Positions 38,137 to 50,100 of a stretch of 64,000 nt of DNA are shown piece after piece (the stretch's first letter is position 1; every line of letters starts with the position of its first letter). A program made the translations under genes and the position numbers. This DNA is from Orobanche coerulescens (lineage: Eukaryota > Streptophyta > Magnoliopsida > Lamiales > Orobanchaceae): positions 77,766,358 to 77,830,357 of the forward strand of contig CM065814.1 of the NCBI GenBank assembly GCA_033398695.1. The letters run 5' to 3'. The notes beneath the pieces are model-generated. The model was not told where the DNA came from. It saw only the letters and a list, made by a program, of their open reading frames with translations, and made no database searches.

Positions 38137-38316
38137 GATCCAAAGGGATCGAGCGATCTATGCTGAGGGCGCTGGATCAGATGTCCACCTCGTGTTGGTC
38201 CGACGGGATCATCTTGGGATCTATGCTGAGGGCGCTGGATCATGGGACGGGTTTTTCCACCTCGTGTTGGTCCGACGGGATCATCTTGGGATCTATGCTG
38301 AGGGCACTGGATCGTT
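38137..38316. repeat. Minisatellite in Gyp4 LTR
   Basis: Three units of about 60 bases share GATCTATGCTGAGGGCGCTG and, in two, a following CACCTCGTGTTGGTCCGACG. The matching array in the 3' LTR is at about 56809-56988. The open frames over it come from the repeat. Confidence 0.85.
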
Positions 38317-38797
38317 GGAATACCCATGTTGTGTTGATGGAATCATGTGGATTTACATTGTTGGATTCCGGTAGCGAAAGTCCGTATTGTGTATTTTGTT
38401 ATACATCGTTGTTGTATATCCGATTTTATGTATTATGATACTTGTACTAGCATTGTTTTTCTAACCCCTTCGGGGGTGGACATTGGTTTTGATGTTCAGG
38501 TAGCGAAGGAGTGGGGAAGCAACCACAGTGTCGACATGACGACGAAGGGGCTCAGTGATGTTATTTGTCGTGTTGTTTTGTTATTCTGGTTTGACTTTCA
38601 GTACTCGAGTACGCGTGTCGTGTTGATGATGTGAGGTGTTGTAATAATTGTATTCATTTGAGTTGTTTGAACCGGTTCCGAATTCTAAATTTTTTGGTAC
38701 TTTTATATTATTTCAGCATTTCTTAAATTAGCCTTGTAAATTCTTATATAAAGGATTTATGGCGCTGTAATTATTCCGAATATCTCGAGGTGTTACA

Positions 38798-39040
38798 GAA
38801 TATTATATCGGAGCTAAGATTCATGGATATCTTGGCAGTCGGGTTTAGTTGGGTCTGTTGACGTTGTTCGATTTATTGGTTGTTTATAACATCACTGCTC
38901 AGCTAGCGTCGTCATGTGGACCATGGTTGTAAGTTTCCTAATCTCATATACTACCGTTTTATTTAATTGTGTTTTGTAGATATTGACGGATTTTCTTTTA
39001 GAATATTTTGCCCTGGATATTGAGTATTTGTGTTTACAGT
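38798..39040 (+). other. Gyp4 leader and decayed primer site
   Basis: TTATATCGGAGC at 38803-38814 matches the initiator tRNA-Met primer site at nine of twelve positions. The rest is leader before gag. Confidence 0.6.
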
Positions 39041-40260
39041 ATGTTGAGAGGAGATCGTGGACACGGATGCGGTCGTGGATGCGGACGTGGTAATGCGAGA
39101 TAGGATGATTCAGCATCCACCCCGGATGCATCGACTAATCGAATTGATTCCCATTCCAGAAGACAACAGGAATCAGTAAATGATGACGCAAATCCTAACA
39201 TGTCGGGAGTGCTTCAATAGGTGGTCGTTCAGATGAACCAGTTTGCTCATGTAGTTGACCGTATGCAGACGGCGACGGGCCAGCAGCGCAGCGAATATAA
39301 TCGGGGAGACAAGTGGCTTACGTAGGTGGTCAAATTGCACCCACCAAAATTTGACGATTCTGCAGAGATGCCTACTTGGGATCATTGGTTAAGGAATTGG
39401 AAAAGATATTTGCGGGAATCAATTGCCCCGATGACCGCAATGTCCCGATTGCTTAGTAATTTCTGACTGGGGGAGCTTTCGACTGGTGGGAGGCCATTCG
39501 ACCTGAGGATCATCATGCTGACTGGACAGAATTCAAATTAATGATGGAAGCTCAGTATTGTCCTCGTCCAGTTAGAGAGGCTAGAGTCCGAGATTTTTTC
39601 TCACCACATAATTTGGAGGCATCTGTGACAGACATGATCAAGACTTTTAACCATCAGCTGACCGTGTGCGACATATGGTCAGGACCGAGGTGGAAAAGAT
39701 TTTTTCTTTCGACATGCGGATGAAGCCGGAGATTCAGCAGTATATGTCTTGATTTGAATGTACTACTCTGCGGCAGTATCAGGACAAAGCACAGGCCTAC
39801 GAGATGAAAGAGGCAGCGGTGGAGAAATTTGCAGAAGCAAAGAAGCAGAAAGTATCTAGAAACTTCACTGAGAACAAGAGTAGTGGGCCCCGCAAAGGCC
39901 AGCCTTCATTTCATTCATCCAAGAAACCTCCATATCCTCCTCGAGGTGGAAAGAAGTTCCAGACAGCATCAACAGTTTCAGACGCACTGAGGAAGTGTTA
40001 TAACTGTGGTCGAGCAGGACATATTCGGCGTGATTGCTCCGCTCCTTCTGTGACCTATTTCGAATGTGGGCAGGAAGGGCACCGTCCGACTTTTTGTGGT
40101 AATGTCGGTTGGTTCTCGCACTCTAGCACAAGTTCCGAAAGAGACAAGTGTGAACATGACATAACAAAGTGGTTTTCAGCAGCAGAATGCCGGGAAAAGA
40201 GAGGCGTCCAGTGCTGTGTCCGTTCCTCCGCGCCTGTACGAGATGAGGAGGTCAGATGAT
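39041..40260 (+). pseudogene. Gyp4 gag
   Basis: Begins at an ATG at 39041 (MLRGDRGHGCGRG). Several segments of the gypsy gag domain are readable, for example KLHPPKFDDSAEMPTWDHW. In-frame stops lie at 39218-39220 and 39323-39325, with more stops and shifts near 39430-39800. A zinc knuckle CYNCGRAGHIRRDC is intact near 40000. The second knuckle has Phe in place of its first Cys (YFECGQEGH). The frame is lost again near 40100-40200. The protein would form the particle and bind RNA. Confidence 0.82.
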
Positions 40261-43200
40261 CAGAACACTATTGTTGCATCAGGTATGATTCAGATCCTTT
40301 TGTAACCAGTTAGTGTCTTATTCGATTCAGGAGCTACGCATTCTTTCATATCCTTGAACTGTTTTAATCATTTGAAAATCTCGTGTTTATATAATTGTGA
40401 ACCTTATGTTGTGAGTTTACCGATTGGAGAGAGAATTGCGGAGAATCTAGAAGCTAGAGATTTTCCTCTATCTACAGGAGGGAGAAGTTGGCCATCAAAT
40501 CTTATCGTGGTCGACATTAAAGGTGACGATTTAATTCTAGGAGATGATTGGCTCAACCGATATGGGGCTATTTTGAATTATCGAAAGAGAGTTATTTCGA
40601 TTATTGCTCGTATTCGAAGGATAGAGACGAGGAAGCTCAGGGAAAGTAATCAAAGCCATGAAAGCAGTTAAATTGCTAAAGCAGGGTTGTCACGGATTTT
40701 GGTGTTATGCTATGAAAAAAGTAGGAGTAGAGCTCTCATCTATTCCGTTGGTGAACGAATCCTCTGATGTATTCCCTGATGAACTACCAGGATTTCCCCC
40801 GCGAAGAGCTGTAGAGTTTAATATATAATTGGAACCAGGAGTCGTACCCATTTCTAGATCACCATACCGTATGGCGCCAACTGAGATGTACGAGTTAAAG
40901 AAACAGCTTGAGAAGTTGTTACAGAAGGGGTACATCCAACCTAGCGTTTCTCCTTGGGGAGCATCCGTTCTCTTTCTCCGGAAGAAAGACGGATCCCTCC
41001 GAGTATATATTGACTACAGGGAACTAAACAAGGTGACGATCAAGAATAAATACCCTTTGCCTCGGATCGACGATTTGTTTGATCAACTGCAGGGGGCGAT
41101 GGTATTCTCAAAGATCGACTTGAGATCAGGGTACCATCAGTTGAGGATTAAGGAATCTGATATACTGAAATTTGCTTTCAGATCTCGGTACGGGCACTAT
41201 GAATTTGTGGTGATGCCATTCGGACTTGCTAACGCTCCTGCAGTGTTCATGCAATTGATGAATCGGGTATTCTTGGAGTACTTAGATAAATTCATGGTTG
41301 TCTTTATTGACGACATCTTGATTTATTAGAATGATCCATAAGATCATGCTGAGCATTTGTGTATCGTTTTTAATATTTTAAGGAATGAACATATTTATGT
41401 GAAACTTTCTAAATGCGAGTTCTGGGAAGTAACGTTCCTTGGACATGTGATATCGTCCGACGGAGTACAGGTGGACCCGAAGAAAATTGAGGCACTCTTG
41501 GAGTGGGAATCTCATAAGAACGTGAACGAAGTCCGAAGCTTCTTAGGACATGCCGGATATTATCGCTTTGTGGAAGGATTTCCAAAATTGCTTGTCCGCT
41601 TACTCAGCTGTTGCAGAAGATTCCGAAATTCGCGTGGGATGATAAATGTCAGGATAGTTTTGATGAACTTAAAAGAAGGACAATGGCGCCCATATTAGCA
41701 CTACCAGATGGAACTGATAGGTTCATGGTTTACAGCGATGCTTCAAATCAGGGTACGGGTTGCGTGTTGATGCAGAAGGATAGGGTGATTTCCTATGCCT
41801 CTCGACAATTGAAACCGTATGAGATTAACTACCCGACTCATGATTTAGAGTTAGCAGCCGTTGTCTTTTCCCTGAAGAATTGGCGACATTATTTGTACGT
41901 CACTCACTGTCAGATCTTCACAGATCACAAGAGTCCTAAATATATTTTTAGTCAGAATGAACTAAACATGAGGTAGAGGAGATGGCTGGAATTGATCAAA
42001 GATTATGACTTGGAAATTCCTTATCATCCAGGCAAAGCGAAAGTGGTAGCTAATGCACTGAGCCGCAAACCTGTTTCTCTTATAGTGTTGAAAGCGCTTA
42101 CATCCCAACCCAACATTTAACGAGAACTGATTCGCGAAGGAATTGAAGTATGGTCGCAAAGAGTCCAAGGGCATCTATGTATGATGGAATTAACTTCGTC
42201 GTTGATCGAAGAAATCAAATCTAAGCAGTTGGATGATTCTATGATTATTCGGTTACGTGATGAAGTGAACAAAGGGAAGGCCCTAGGATTCGTAATGCAG
42301 GATGATGGAGTTCTGAGATTTCAGAGTCGACTTTGCGTCCCCGATGACGATGTATTGAGACAGACTATCATGAATGAAGCTCACAGCGTGCCCTATTCTA
42401 TTCATCCAGGCTCCAGTAAGATGTATAAGGATATAAAGCAAAATTTCTGGTGGGGAATATGAAGAAGGACGTAGCGGAATACGTCTCGAGGTGTCTAACT
42501 TGTCAATAGGTTAAGATTGAACATCAGCGACCTGCCAGAACATTGAAGCCACTTCCGATTCCTGAGTGGAAGTGGGAGGATATATCGATGGACTTTATCA
42601 GCAATATGCCGATGACCAGGGTAGGGATGAACACGATTTGGGTAATAGTTGATCGACTAACCAAGTCCGCTCATTTCCTATGTATTAAGGATACTTGGGG
42701 ACCCGAGAAATTGGCACGAGTATTTATTGCGGAGATAGTCTGATTGCATGGTATGACGAAGACCATTATTTCGGACCGAGATGGTCGCTTTCTGTCATAT
42801 TTCTGGAAGGCAGTTCATAAAGCCTTAGGAATCGAGCTGAACTTTAGCACGGCTTATCATCCTCAGACAGACGGACAGTCCGAAAGGACTATACAGATAG
42901 TAGAAGATATGCTCAGAGCTTGTGCCTTGGATTGGTCGACCGATTGGGAGATTCACTTGACGTTGATTGAAGTTACCTATAACAATAGTTGGCATGCTTC
43001 CATTAAGATGGCACCATTCGAAGCATTGTACGGGAGAAGATGCAGATCGCCCCTGTACTGGGATGATTCTTCTCACTTGATCAGGACTGAAGCAGAGTTG
43101 ATAGTTCAGACTCAAGAGAAGATAGCGCTAATTTGCAAAAGGTTGTTGACTTCCCAGAGTCGACAGAAGTCTTATGCAGACATGCGCCATCGCCCGTTGA

Positions 43201-43631
43201 AGTTCGAGATTGGGGACCACGTGCTATTGAAGGTTTCCCCTACTCGGGGAATTTTCTGTTTTGGGAAGAAAGGGAAGCTGAGTCTGAGATATATCGGACC
43301 ATTCGAGATCCTTGATAGAGTCGGGGAGTTGGCGTACAGGTTGGCCTTACCGCCATCGCTGAGTCACGTCCATAATGTATTCCATGTATCCCAATTACGG
43401 AAATATGTACCGGATCCCAGTCATATCATTGATTTCGGATAGATTGAAGTGGCTAATGATAGTACGTTCGATGAAAGACCAATCAAAATACTCGAGAGTC
43501 GAGTCAAACAGTTGAGGAATAAACCGATCTCCTTGTTTAAAGTTCAGTGGTCCCGACATGGAGTCGAACAAGCAACTTGGGAGACTGAAGATAGTATGAA
43601 GTCGAGATACCCAGAATTGTTTTCGTTTTAA
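40261..43631 (+). pseudogene. Gyp4 pol (protease, RT, RNase H, integrase, chromodomain-like tail)
   Basis: Protease shows FDSGATHSFIS (40321). RT runs about 40829-41700 with [26 protein letters not shown] and catalytic FIDDILIY. RNase H has [14 protein letters not shown]. Integrase has the HHCC region near 42390-42510, then D, D and E in MDFISNMP, ISDRDGRF and SERTIQIVED. VHNVFHVSQLRKY comes next, then a tail with LRNKPISLFKVQWSRHG ending at 43631. Stops lie near 40826, 41327, 41339, 41975, 42118, 42508 and 42741. A frameshift lies near 41590. Most of the stops are explained by CAG, CAA or CGA turning into a stop. Confidence 0.93.
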
Positions 43632-43650
43632 GTTTCAGGCTGAAATTTAT

Positions 43651-43666
43651 TTTTAGAGGGGTAGTA
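43651..43666 (+). other. Gyp4 polypurine tract
   Basis: TTTTAGAGGGGTAGTA lies directly before TGTAATGCCCGG, the start of the 3' LTR. Confidence 0.75.
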
Positions 43667-44309
43667 TGTAATGCCCGGATATTTATTGTGTATTCATCTT
43701 GTATTCGAACTTGTAATATTCGACTTCGTGGCGTTATTAATCGATGATTGGTTTCCCGTATTCGTATCCCATTGTTTTTGTATACCCAACATTTTTGCAT
43801 GCATGGTTCTGCACGTCATAACGTGCGCTAGGTGATGATCCTAGCGTACGCTACAACTGCAAAATAACGTACGTTATATGTTAAGCTTAACATACGTAAG
43901 CTTTAGTAAATTCGAGATCAGACAAGGGTTGGTATGTGGGGGCCAGTGAAGATTTGGGAGATGCTCTGCGTGAACCTGGACGGCTTTCTAGCTAAGCAAG
44001 TCAAGGGGACTTAACGCACGCTAGGGTGGATTATTAACGTATGATAAAGTCCTATCGATTACGTACGTAAACCAGTATGATAACGTACGTAAGCAAATGC
44101 CAGAATCAAGTTAATGAGTTCTGGCCAGACGTTAACGTACGCTAAGGATCAAATACAGCGTACGCTAAGGACATTACGTACATAATGGAGTATTGGTAAC
44201 GTACATAATGGTTAGAAATCTATTTATAGACCTCACCCCTCATTTCATTTCTTCCTCACTCCTTGGCCGATTTTCGTAATCTGAAGACTATCCAACACCA
44301 TATATCCCT
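43667..44309 (+). repeat. Gyp4 3' LTR, segment 1
   Basis: Matches the start of the 5' LTR, including the palindrome cluster (43815-44212) and the TATA box at 44221. Sire-2 interrupts it after TCCCT (44305-44309). It resumes at 55667. Several CG sites in the palindromes differ between the two LTRs by CG to CA or TG changes. Confidence 0.93.
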
Positions 44310-45709
44310 TGTTAGGAATACTTGTTAGATTTTGATGATGTCATTAATTTAAAATCAAATGTTTATTAATTGGCAAAATGTAAGGAAGAACCAAATGAGT
44401 ATCTTCCATAGGCCAAAATACGTTAAGTATAAAACTTGGCAAATTGTAAAGAAGAACCAAATGAGTATCTTCTGTAGGCCAAAGTTAGTTAGGCTGAAAA
44501 TCGGCTAAGTACTAAAGTACAGTCTAGTCCATCGTAGAAATACTGACCGACTCAATCGAGTAGCCCCAGTCAACTAAAATTTATCGAGAAGTTTGACCAG
44601 GCTGCGAGGTACCTCGGGAAGTCACTGATCGGACAAATCACAAACGGTGAGCAGTAGAGGACCTACTGCAGAGATGTAAGCACATCATCGGCTACTCAAC
44701 TACTGACTAGTACTCCAAGTCCACGTCGGCATGCTTTGAAAAGTCAAATATTACGGAAAGCTCACATGCAACGTGAAGAGACAAATTGGAGTGATTCCGC
44801 ATAAGAGATATGATTTATTTAAATCATCCTGACCCACCGTGAAGACTTTAATCCTTTTATATTCAAAAGATTCGGCGCTCACATGCAGAAGTCATCACAA
44901 CGGTCGGAAGATAAAATAAAATAATGGGAATCCAGCCTTGCAACGTTCAGAAAAGATTAAACAATGAAGTCTCCCTCCAACGGACGGATTTGTTAAGATT
45001 TGCAACGGCTACAAAGAAGAAGCTCAGAGATCGTGTCCTATATATATCTGAAGATTTGAAACTGAGCAACTACCGGTGCGAACATATACTCTAGCAATCA
45101 AAGCAAACAAATCAATCTCAAGCAATCAAATAGCATCGTGAAAAAAGAGCAGATCCAAAAAGTTCATATTCAAGGAAGCTCTTAAGTTGGAGAAGACAAA
45201 CACTCTTGTCTATAAATCTTGAGTACGGGGTACTTCACTGGTTGAAGTAAGAGACTGTAAGGGCATCCGAGGATCGAGGATCAAGAGGTGCAAGGCAGTC
45301 AAGTGTGTATACAACGGCACGGAATTCCACTGGTTGGAAGCTATTGTAGTGTGTTGTGAATCACTGTAATATTTATCACTGGTTGAAAATTATAGTGAAT
45401 TCATCTCCGACTGGTTTGGAGAAAAGTGGATTAGTAGAGGATTACCCCACCTCTGAGACCACTATAACTGCCTGTGTTATTTCTTGCTTTCTTGCATCAT
45501 ACTCTAGCTACCGCATACATTGTTAAGTGTTTCATTAAGATTAATTTATATTCGTCATCGGTGACTTCGCACTTATCCAAAAACACACGACTCCAAGTCA
45601 TTTGTTTGACTATCAGCTGAAGAAACTCACTCTTCGGAAAAAGAGTTCAAGAGTTTCAACAAGTCTATTCACCCCCTCTAGACTTGTTCTGGACGACTTG
45701 TGACCTACA
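44310..45709 (+). repeat. Sire-2 5' LTR
   Basis: Starts TGTTAGGAATACTTG and ends GTGACCTACA. A TATATATA box is at about 45039-45048. Compared with the 3' LTR, most differences fall in 44510-44740 and near 45240-45690; other parts are nearly identical. No gene in it. Confidence 0.93.
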
Positions 45710-45711
45710 AG

Positions 45712-45723
45712 TGGTATCGGAGC
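45712..45723 (+). other. Sire-2 primer binding site
   Basis: TGGTATCGGAGC, two bases after the LTR end, has one difference from the initiator tRNA-Met site. Confidence 0.88.
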
Positions 45724-45788
45724 GATTGGTTCATTTTTCTCACGAACCGAGATCTATACTAGATATATATCTTATCTCTCACTTTATA

Positions 45789-47182
45789 ATGGAACACATG
45801 CACTCTAGACTACTGTCTTTTCGGTTGTAGTATGATATCTGGAAGATAAGAATGCAGGCACACTTATCTTCAATCCATGACGACATGTGGTGCATCATTG
45901 AAGACGGTCCATTCATTTTTGAGAAGGACAACACAGCCGAGGAGATCGCAGCTGGGAGGCCCGAAAAGATTCCCAAGAAGAGAACGGAGCTGACCCCCGA
46001 AGAGAGAAAGTTGGCCAATCTTGACAACAGGGCCAGAGATGTGCTATACCAAACTCTTGACAAATCCACAATGGTCAAGATCAAAAATTGTAAGAATGCC
46101 AAAGTGATTTGGGACACATTAGCTCTAATGTGTGAAGGAACGGAGCTGATCAGGGAAAACAAGTTGTCAATAGCTATCCAAAAGTTTGACAACTTTAAAA
46201 TGAAGAATGGTGAATCAATAGACCAAGTGGACACAAGGTTCACTGAAATCATCAATGAGATCAACTCCCTGGGCAAAACCTATGGCAACAGAGAAATGGC
46301 ACTAAAGGTCCTCGGATCTCTAAATCCCGAATGGAGCATGAAGGCTGTAGCTATGAGAGAGTTCAAAGACCTGAATAAGATAAAAATTCAGGAGCTGTTC
46401 TCTGATCTAAAGGCTTATGAGTTCGAGCTTCCAAGCTCATCCTCAACTGAGCCTGCAGAGAAGGGAATCGCATTTGCAGCCGAGTCCCCTGCTAAGAGCT
46501 TATCTGATGTGAAACCTCCAAATCCACTAGATTTTGAGGAAGAAATGGCTTTCATAATGCAAAGGTTCAGCAATTTCAGAAAGAACTACTCCAAGTATAA
46601 GAAAAACTACAAGGAGAATCCAAGAAGGAACCAGAAGGCTGGAAGCTGGAAAGTTGAATGCTACAACTGTCACAAAATAGGACACATTCAAATGGATTGT
46701 CCCGAGCTCAAGAAGGACGAAACCAAGAAGGAGGTGGGCAGAAAGGAAGACAGAAGAAAAGCTCTCATCGGAGAAGACCAGGAGCATGTCGAATCAAGCG
46801 GTGGTTTCTTTTCTGATGAAGACGAGGAGTATGATTGCCTGATGGCAAACTTGGCTGATGAAGAGGTAACCTCTAAACCTACCGGTTCAAATAATAGCTC
46901 AGCCATGTCACAAGATATGGATTTACATGAATCGGTAAATCAATTATTCAAAGATTTTGAAACACTTAAATCTGCACACCAAGCTGTATCAGCAGTGAAG
47001 ACTCAGCTGCAAGATGAGAATAGGCAGCTGAAAAATGATTTCGACCTCGACCACAGGCACCTTATAATGGTTATAATAATAATAATAACAATTTTCATAA
47101 TCCAAGGAGAAATCAATTCTCCAGGAAACCAACTAACCCCAAAGGACCCACACAAATTTGGGTACCTAAATCTCTGCTTGTT
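45789..47182 (+). pseudogene. Sire-2 gag, with early stop and internal deletion
   Basis: The expected ATG is at 45789 (MEHMHSRL). A short altered stretch gives a TAG at 45828-45830, where Sire-1 has GAG. From 45852 the frame is open over the UBN2-type gag domain, the zinc knuckle CYNCHKIGHIQMDC and the acidic linker. At about 47043 it lacks roughly 650 bases present in Sire-1, which removes most of the coiled-coil and Arg/Gln-rich tail. Beyond that, the correct frame gives IWVPKSLLV and then TAA at 47183-47185. Confidence 0.88.
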
Positions 47183-47185
47183 TAA

Positions 47186-50100
47186 TTGCAGAAAAGGTGG
47201 AAGGACTACAACCACATCTCCTCAAGCTCAAATTTTGGAGGTGAAGAATGGTTTGTAGACTCCGGATGCTCAAGGCATATGACCGGGAACAAGAAGATGC
47301 TGACCAAATATATCAAAGAAAGAGGTCCCGATGTAACCTTTGGAGATAGCTCTAGAGGACAGACAAAAGGCTTTGGAGAGCTGCACCGAGGAAACATTGT
47401 AATATCCAAAGTTCATTATGTCAAAGGACTCAAATACAACCTCATGAGCATAAGCCAGTTCTGCGACGAGAAGAATCTAGTAGTCTTCACCATCTTGAAG
47501 TGTATGGTGATAGACATCTTATCTGGAGAAATAAAGCTACAAGGATTCAGTAGAAGAGATGTATACATGATTGATTGGAACACAGGAACACCTAACTCCT
47601 GCTTTCTATCCAAGACTGTAGCTGAGAATGGATGGCTGTGGCACAAAAGACTATGTCACCTATACTTCAAAGCCATCAACAAGATTAGCTCTCAGAAGCT
47701 GGTCAGAGGACTTCCAAATGAAGTATTCAAGAAGGAAGCACTCTGTGATGCATGTCAGAAGGGAAAGCAGACCAAGGCATCGTTCAAGCCAGTTCAGCCT
47801 ACAACGCTCACAACAAGGATCTTAGATCTACTCCACATGGATCTATTTGGTCCTATCAAGCCAAGGACTTTGAGCGGCAGAAAGCATGCTCTTGTGATTG
47901 TAGATGATTATTCAAGATACACTTGGATCCTTTTTTCTATTCAAGAAAAGTGAAACCCTGACCAAGTTACCTGAGCTGCTGAGAAGGATCCAGAATGAGA
48001 AATCCCTCTCCATAATCAAGATCAGATCAGATAGAGGAGGAGAGTTTCTCAACAAGGCGATAACTGATTTCAGCGATCAGAATGGGATCCGGATGAGCCT
48101 GCGGCAGACGCCCCAGCAGAATGGTGTTGCTGAAAGAAGGAACAGAACTCTGAAGGAAGCAGCAAGGTCCATGATTGCAGAAGCGGACCTTCCCAAGAGG
48201 TTCTGGGCTGAAGCTGTTAACACAGCCTGCCACACCCAGAACAGGAGTATGATAGTAGGGAGACATGGCAAAACTCCCTATGAGGTTTGGAATAATAGAA
48301 CTCCTACTGTTGCTTACTTTCATGTTTTTGGTTGTAAGTGTTTCATCCACAACAACGGTAAAACACAGCTAAATGCCTTTGATGCTAAAACTGATGATGG
48401 TCTATTTATGGGATATTCCCAAAGAAGCAAGGCATATAGAGTTTTTAACAAAAGAACCTTAGTTGTGGAAGAAACACCCCATGTTGTTTTTGATGAATCT
48501 ACTGTTGAGTACAGGAAACAACTTGAGCAAATTGAGAACAAGCTCAAGTCAGCAACCCTTGAAGAAGTCATTATTCATGACACTGGAATGGTGGACTCAC
48601 CTGCAGATCAGCCTGATGACCCAACTGCAGATCAGACAGGATCACCAAACCTATCTGATCCAGTTGCTGCTGAAGAAGACCCAGCCGGAGCTGACAAAGA
48701 CTCATCTGCAGTTCAGAACCAAGCTGCAGATGACAAGGCGGTAGCTGATCCAGTTGCAGACCAGAATCCAGCTGATGCAGATAACCACCAGAGCAATCCA
48801 TCAGGGGGAACAAACCCAGAAGAGGACGAGATCCCCAAATGGCTTAAGGATCATCCAATTCAGCAAATCATCGGAAAGTTGACTGATGGAGTCAAGACAA
48901 GACAGTCAACTCTACCAGCAGGAATGGCGATGTTCTCATGTTTCATGTCACAAATTGAACCCAAGACGACAGAACAAGCCTTGGAAGATTATTCATGGAT
49001 TAATGCCATGCAAGAGGAATTGGAGCAGATGGAAAGAAACAAAGTTTGGGAACTAATGCATGCACTGATCACAAGAAAGTTATTGGCACCAAATGGGTGT
49101 ATAAAATCAAGAGTGATGAAGCCGGAGCTGTTGTTAGGAATAAAGCTTACTTGTAGCAAAAGGATATGCAGTGTGAGGGAATAGATTTTGATGAAACTTA
49201 TGCACACTGTTGCAAGATTAGAAGCCATCGACTATTCCTCGCATATGCCGCATTCAAGGATTTTGAAGTTTACGGATGGATGTAAAAAGTGCGTTTCAAT
49301 GGAATCCTAGAAGAAGAAGTCTATGTAGAGCAACCCCGTGTTTTGTCAAAGGAGACAAAGTCTATAAGCTGTTGAAGGCTCTGTATGGACTCAAGCAAGC
49401 ACCGAGAGCATGGTATGAAACACTGTCTGTGTTTCTTGAGAAAAATGGATTTTGCAAGGGAAAAGTGGACAAGACCCTATTCAGAGTGGAACACGAAGGC
49501 CACATATTAATAGTTCAGATTTATGTGGATGACATCATATTCGGGTCAACCAATCCAGAACTATGCGAGAAATTCTCTAACCTCATGCAAGGAGAATTTG
49601 AGATGAGTATGATGGGAAAGCTTAACTTCTTTCTCGGATTACAAGTTAAGCATATGGAAAAAGGAATTTTCATCAACCAAGCAAAGTATACCAGGGATCT
49701 TATCAAGAGATATGGAATGGAATCAGCCAAGCCCGCAAGAATTCCAATGAGCACAAGTACTCACCGATGCGAGGCAGGCGGGCATATCGGTGGACTCAAC
49801 CCACTACAGAGGACTCATCGGATCTCTTACATACCTAATCGCAAGCGAGCCGGACATATCATATGCGGTTGGAGTTTGTGCAAGATTCCAGTCAAGCCGA
49901 AGCAATCACACCTAGATGCGGCAAGAGAATAATTAAGTACCTAAAGTCTACAATTAATGTTGGGTGGTACCCAAAGGATGACAACTTGAGCTATCGGGAT
50001 ACTCGAGATGCGGACTTCGCAGGATGCAAAATCAATAGGAAGAGCACTAGTGGGCGTGTCAATTCCTAGGAACCAGATCGATATCTGGTTTAGCAAGAAG

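Larger units (their letters stand above)
36352..38797 (+). repeat. Gyp4 5' LTR
   Basis: Starts TGTAATGCCCGG and ends GAGGTGTTACA. U3 contains the palindrome cluster and a TATTTATATA box at 36906-36915. The downstream part has a minisatellite at 38137-38316. The short frames here recur in the 3' LTR and are not genes. Confidence 0.93.

Noticed and set aside
38117..38634. Open frames of 85-95 codons in the Gyp4 LTR
   Set aside because: They lie over the LTR minisatellite, occur again in the other LTR at 56789-57306, and have no recognisable domain.
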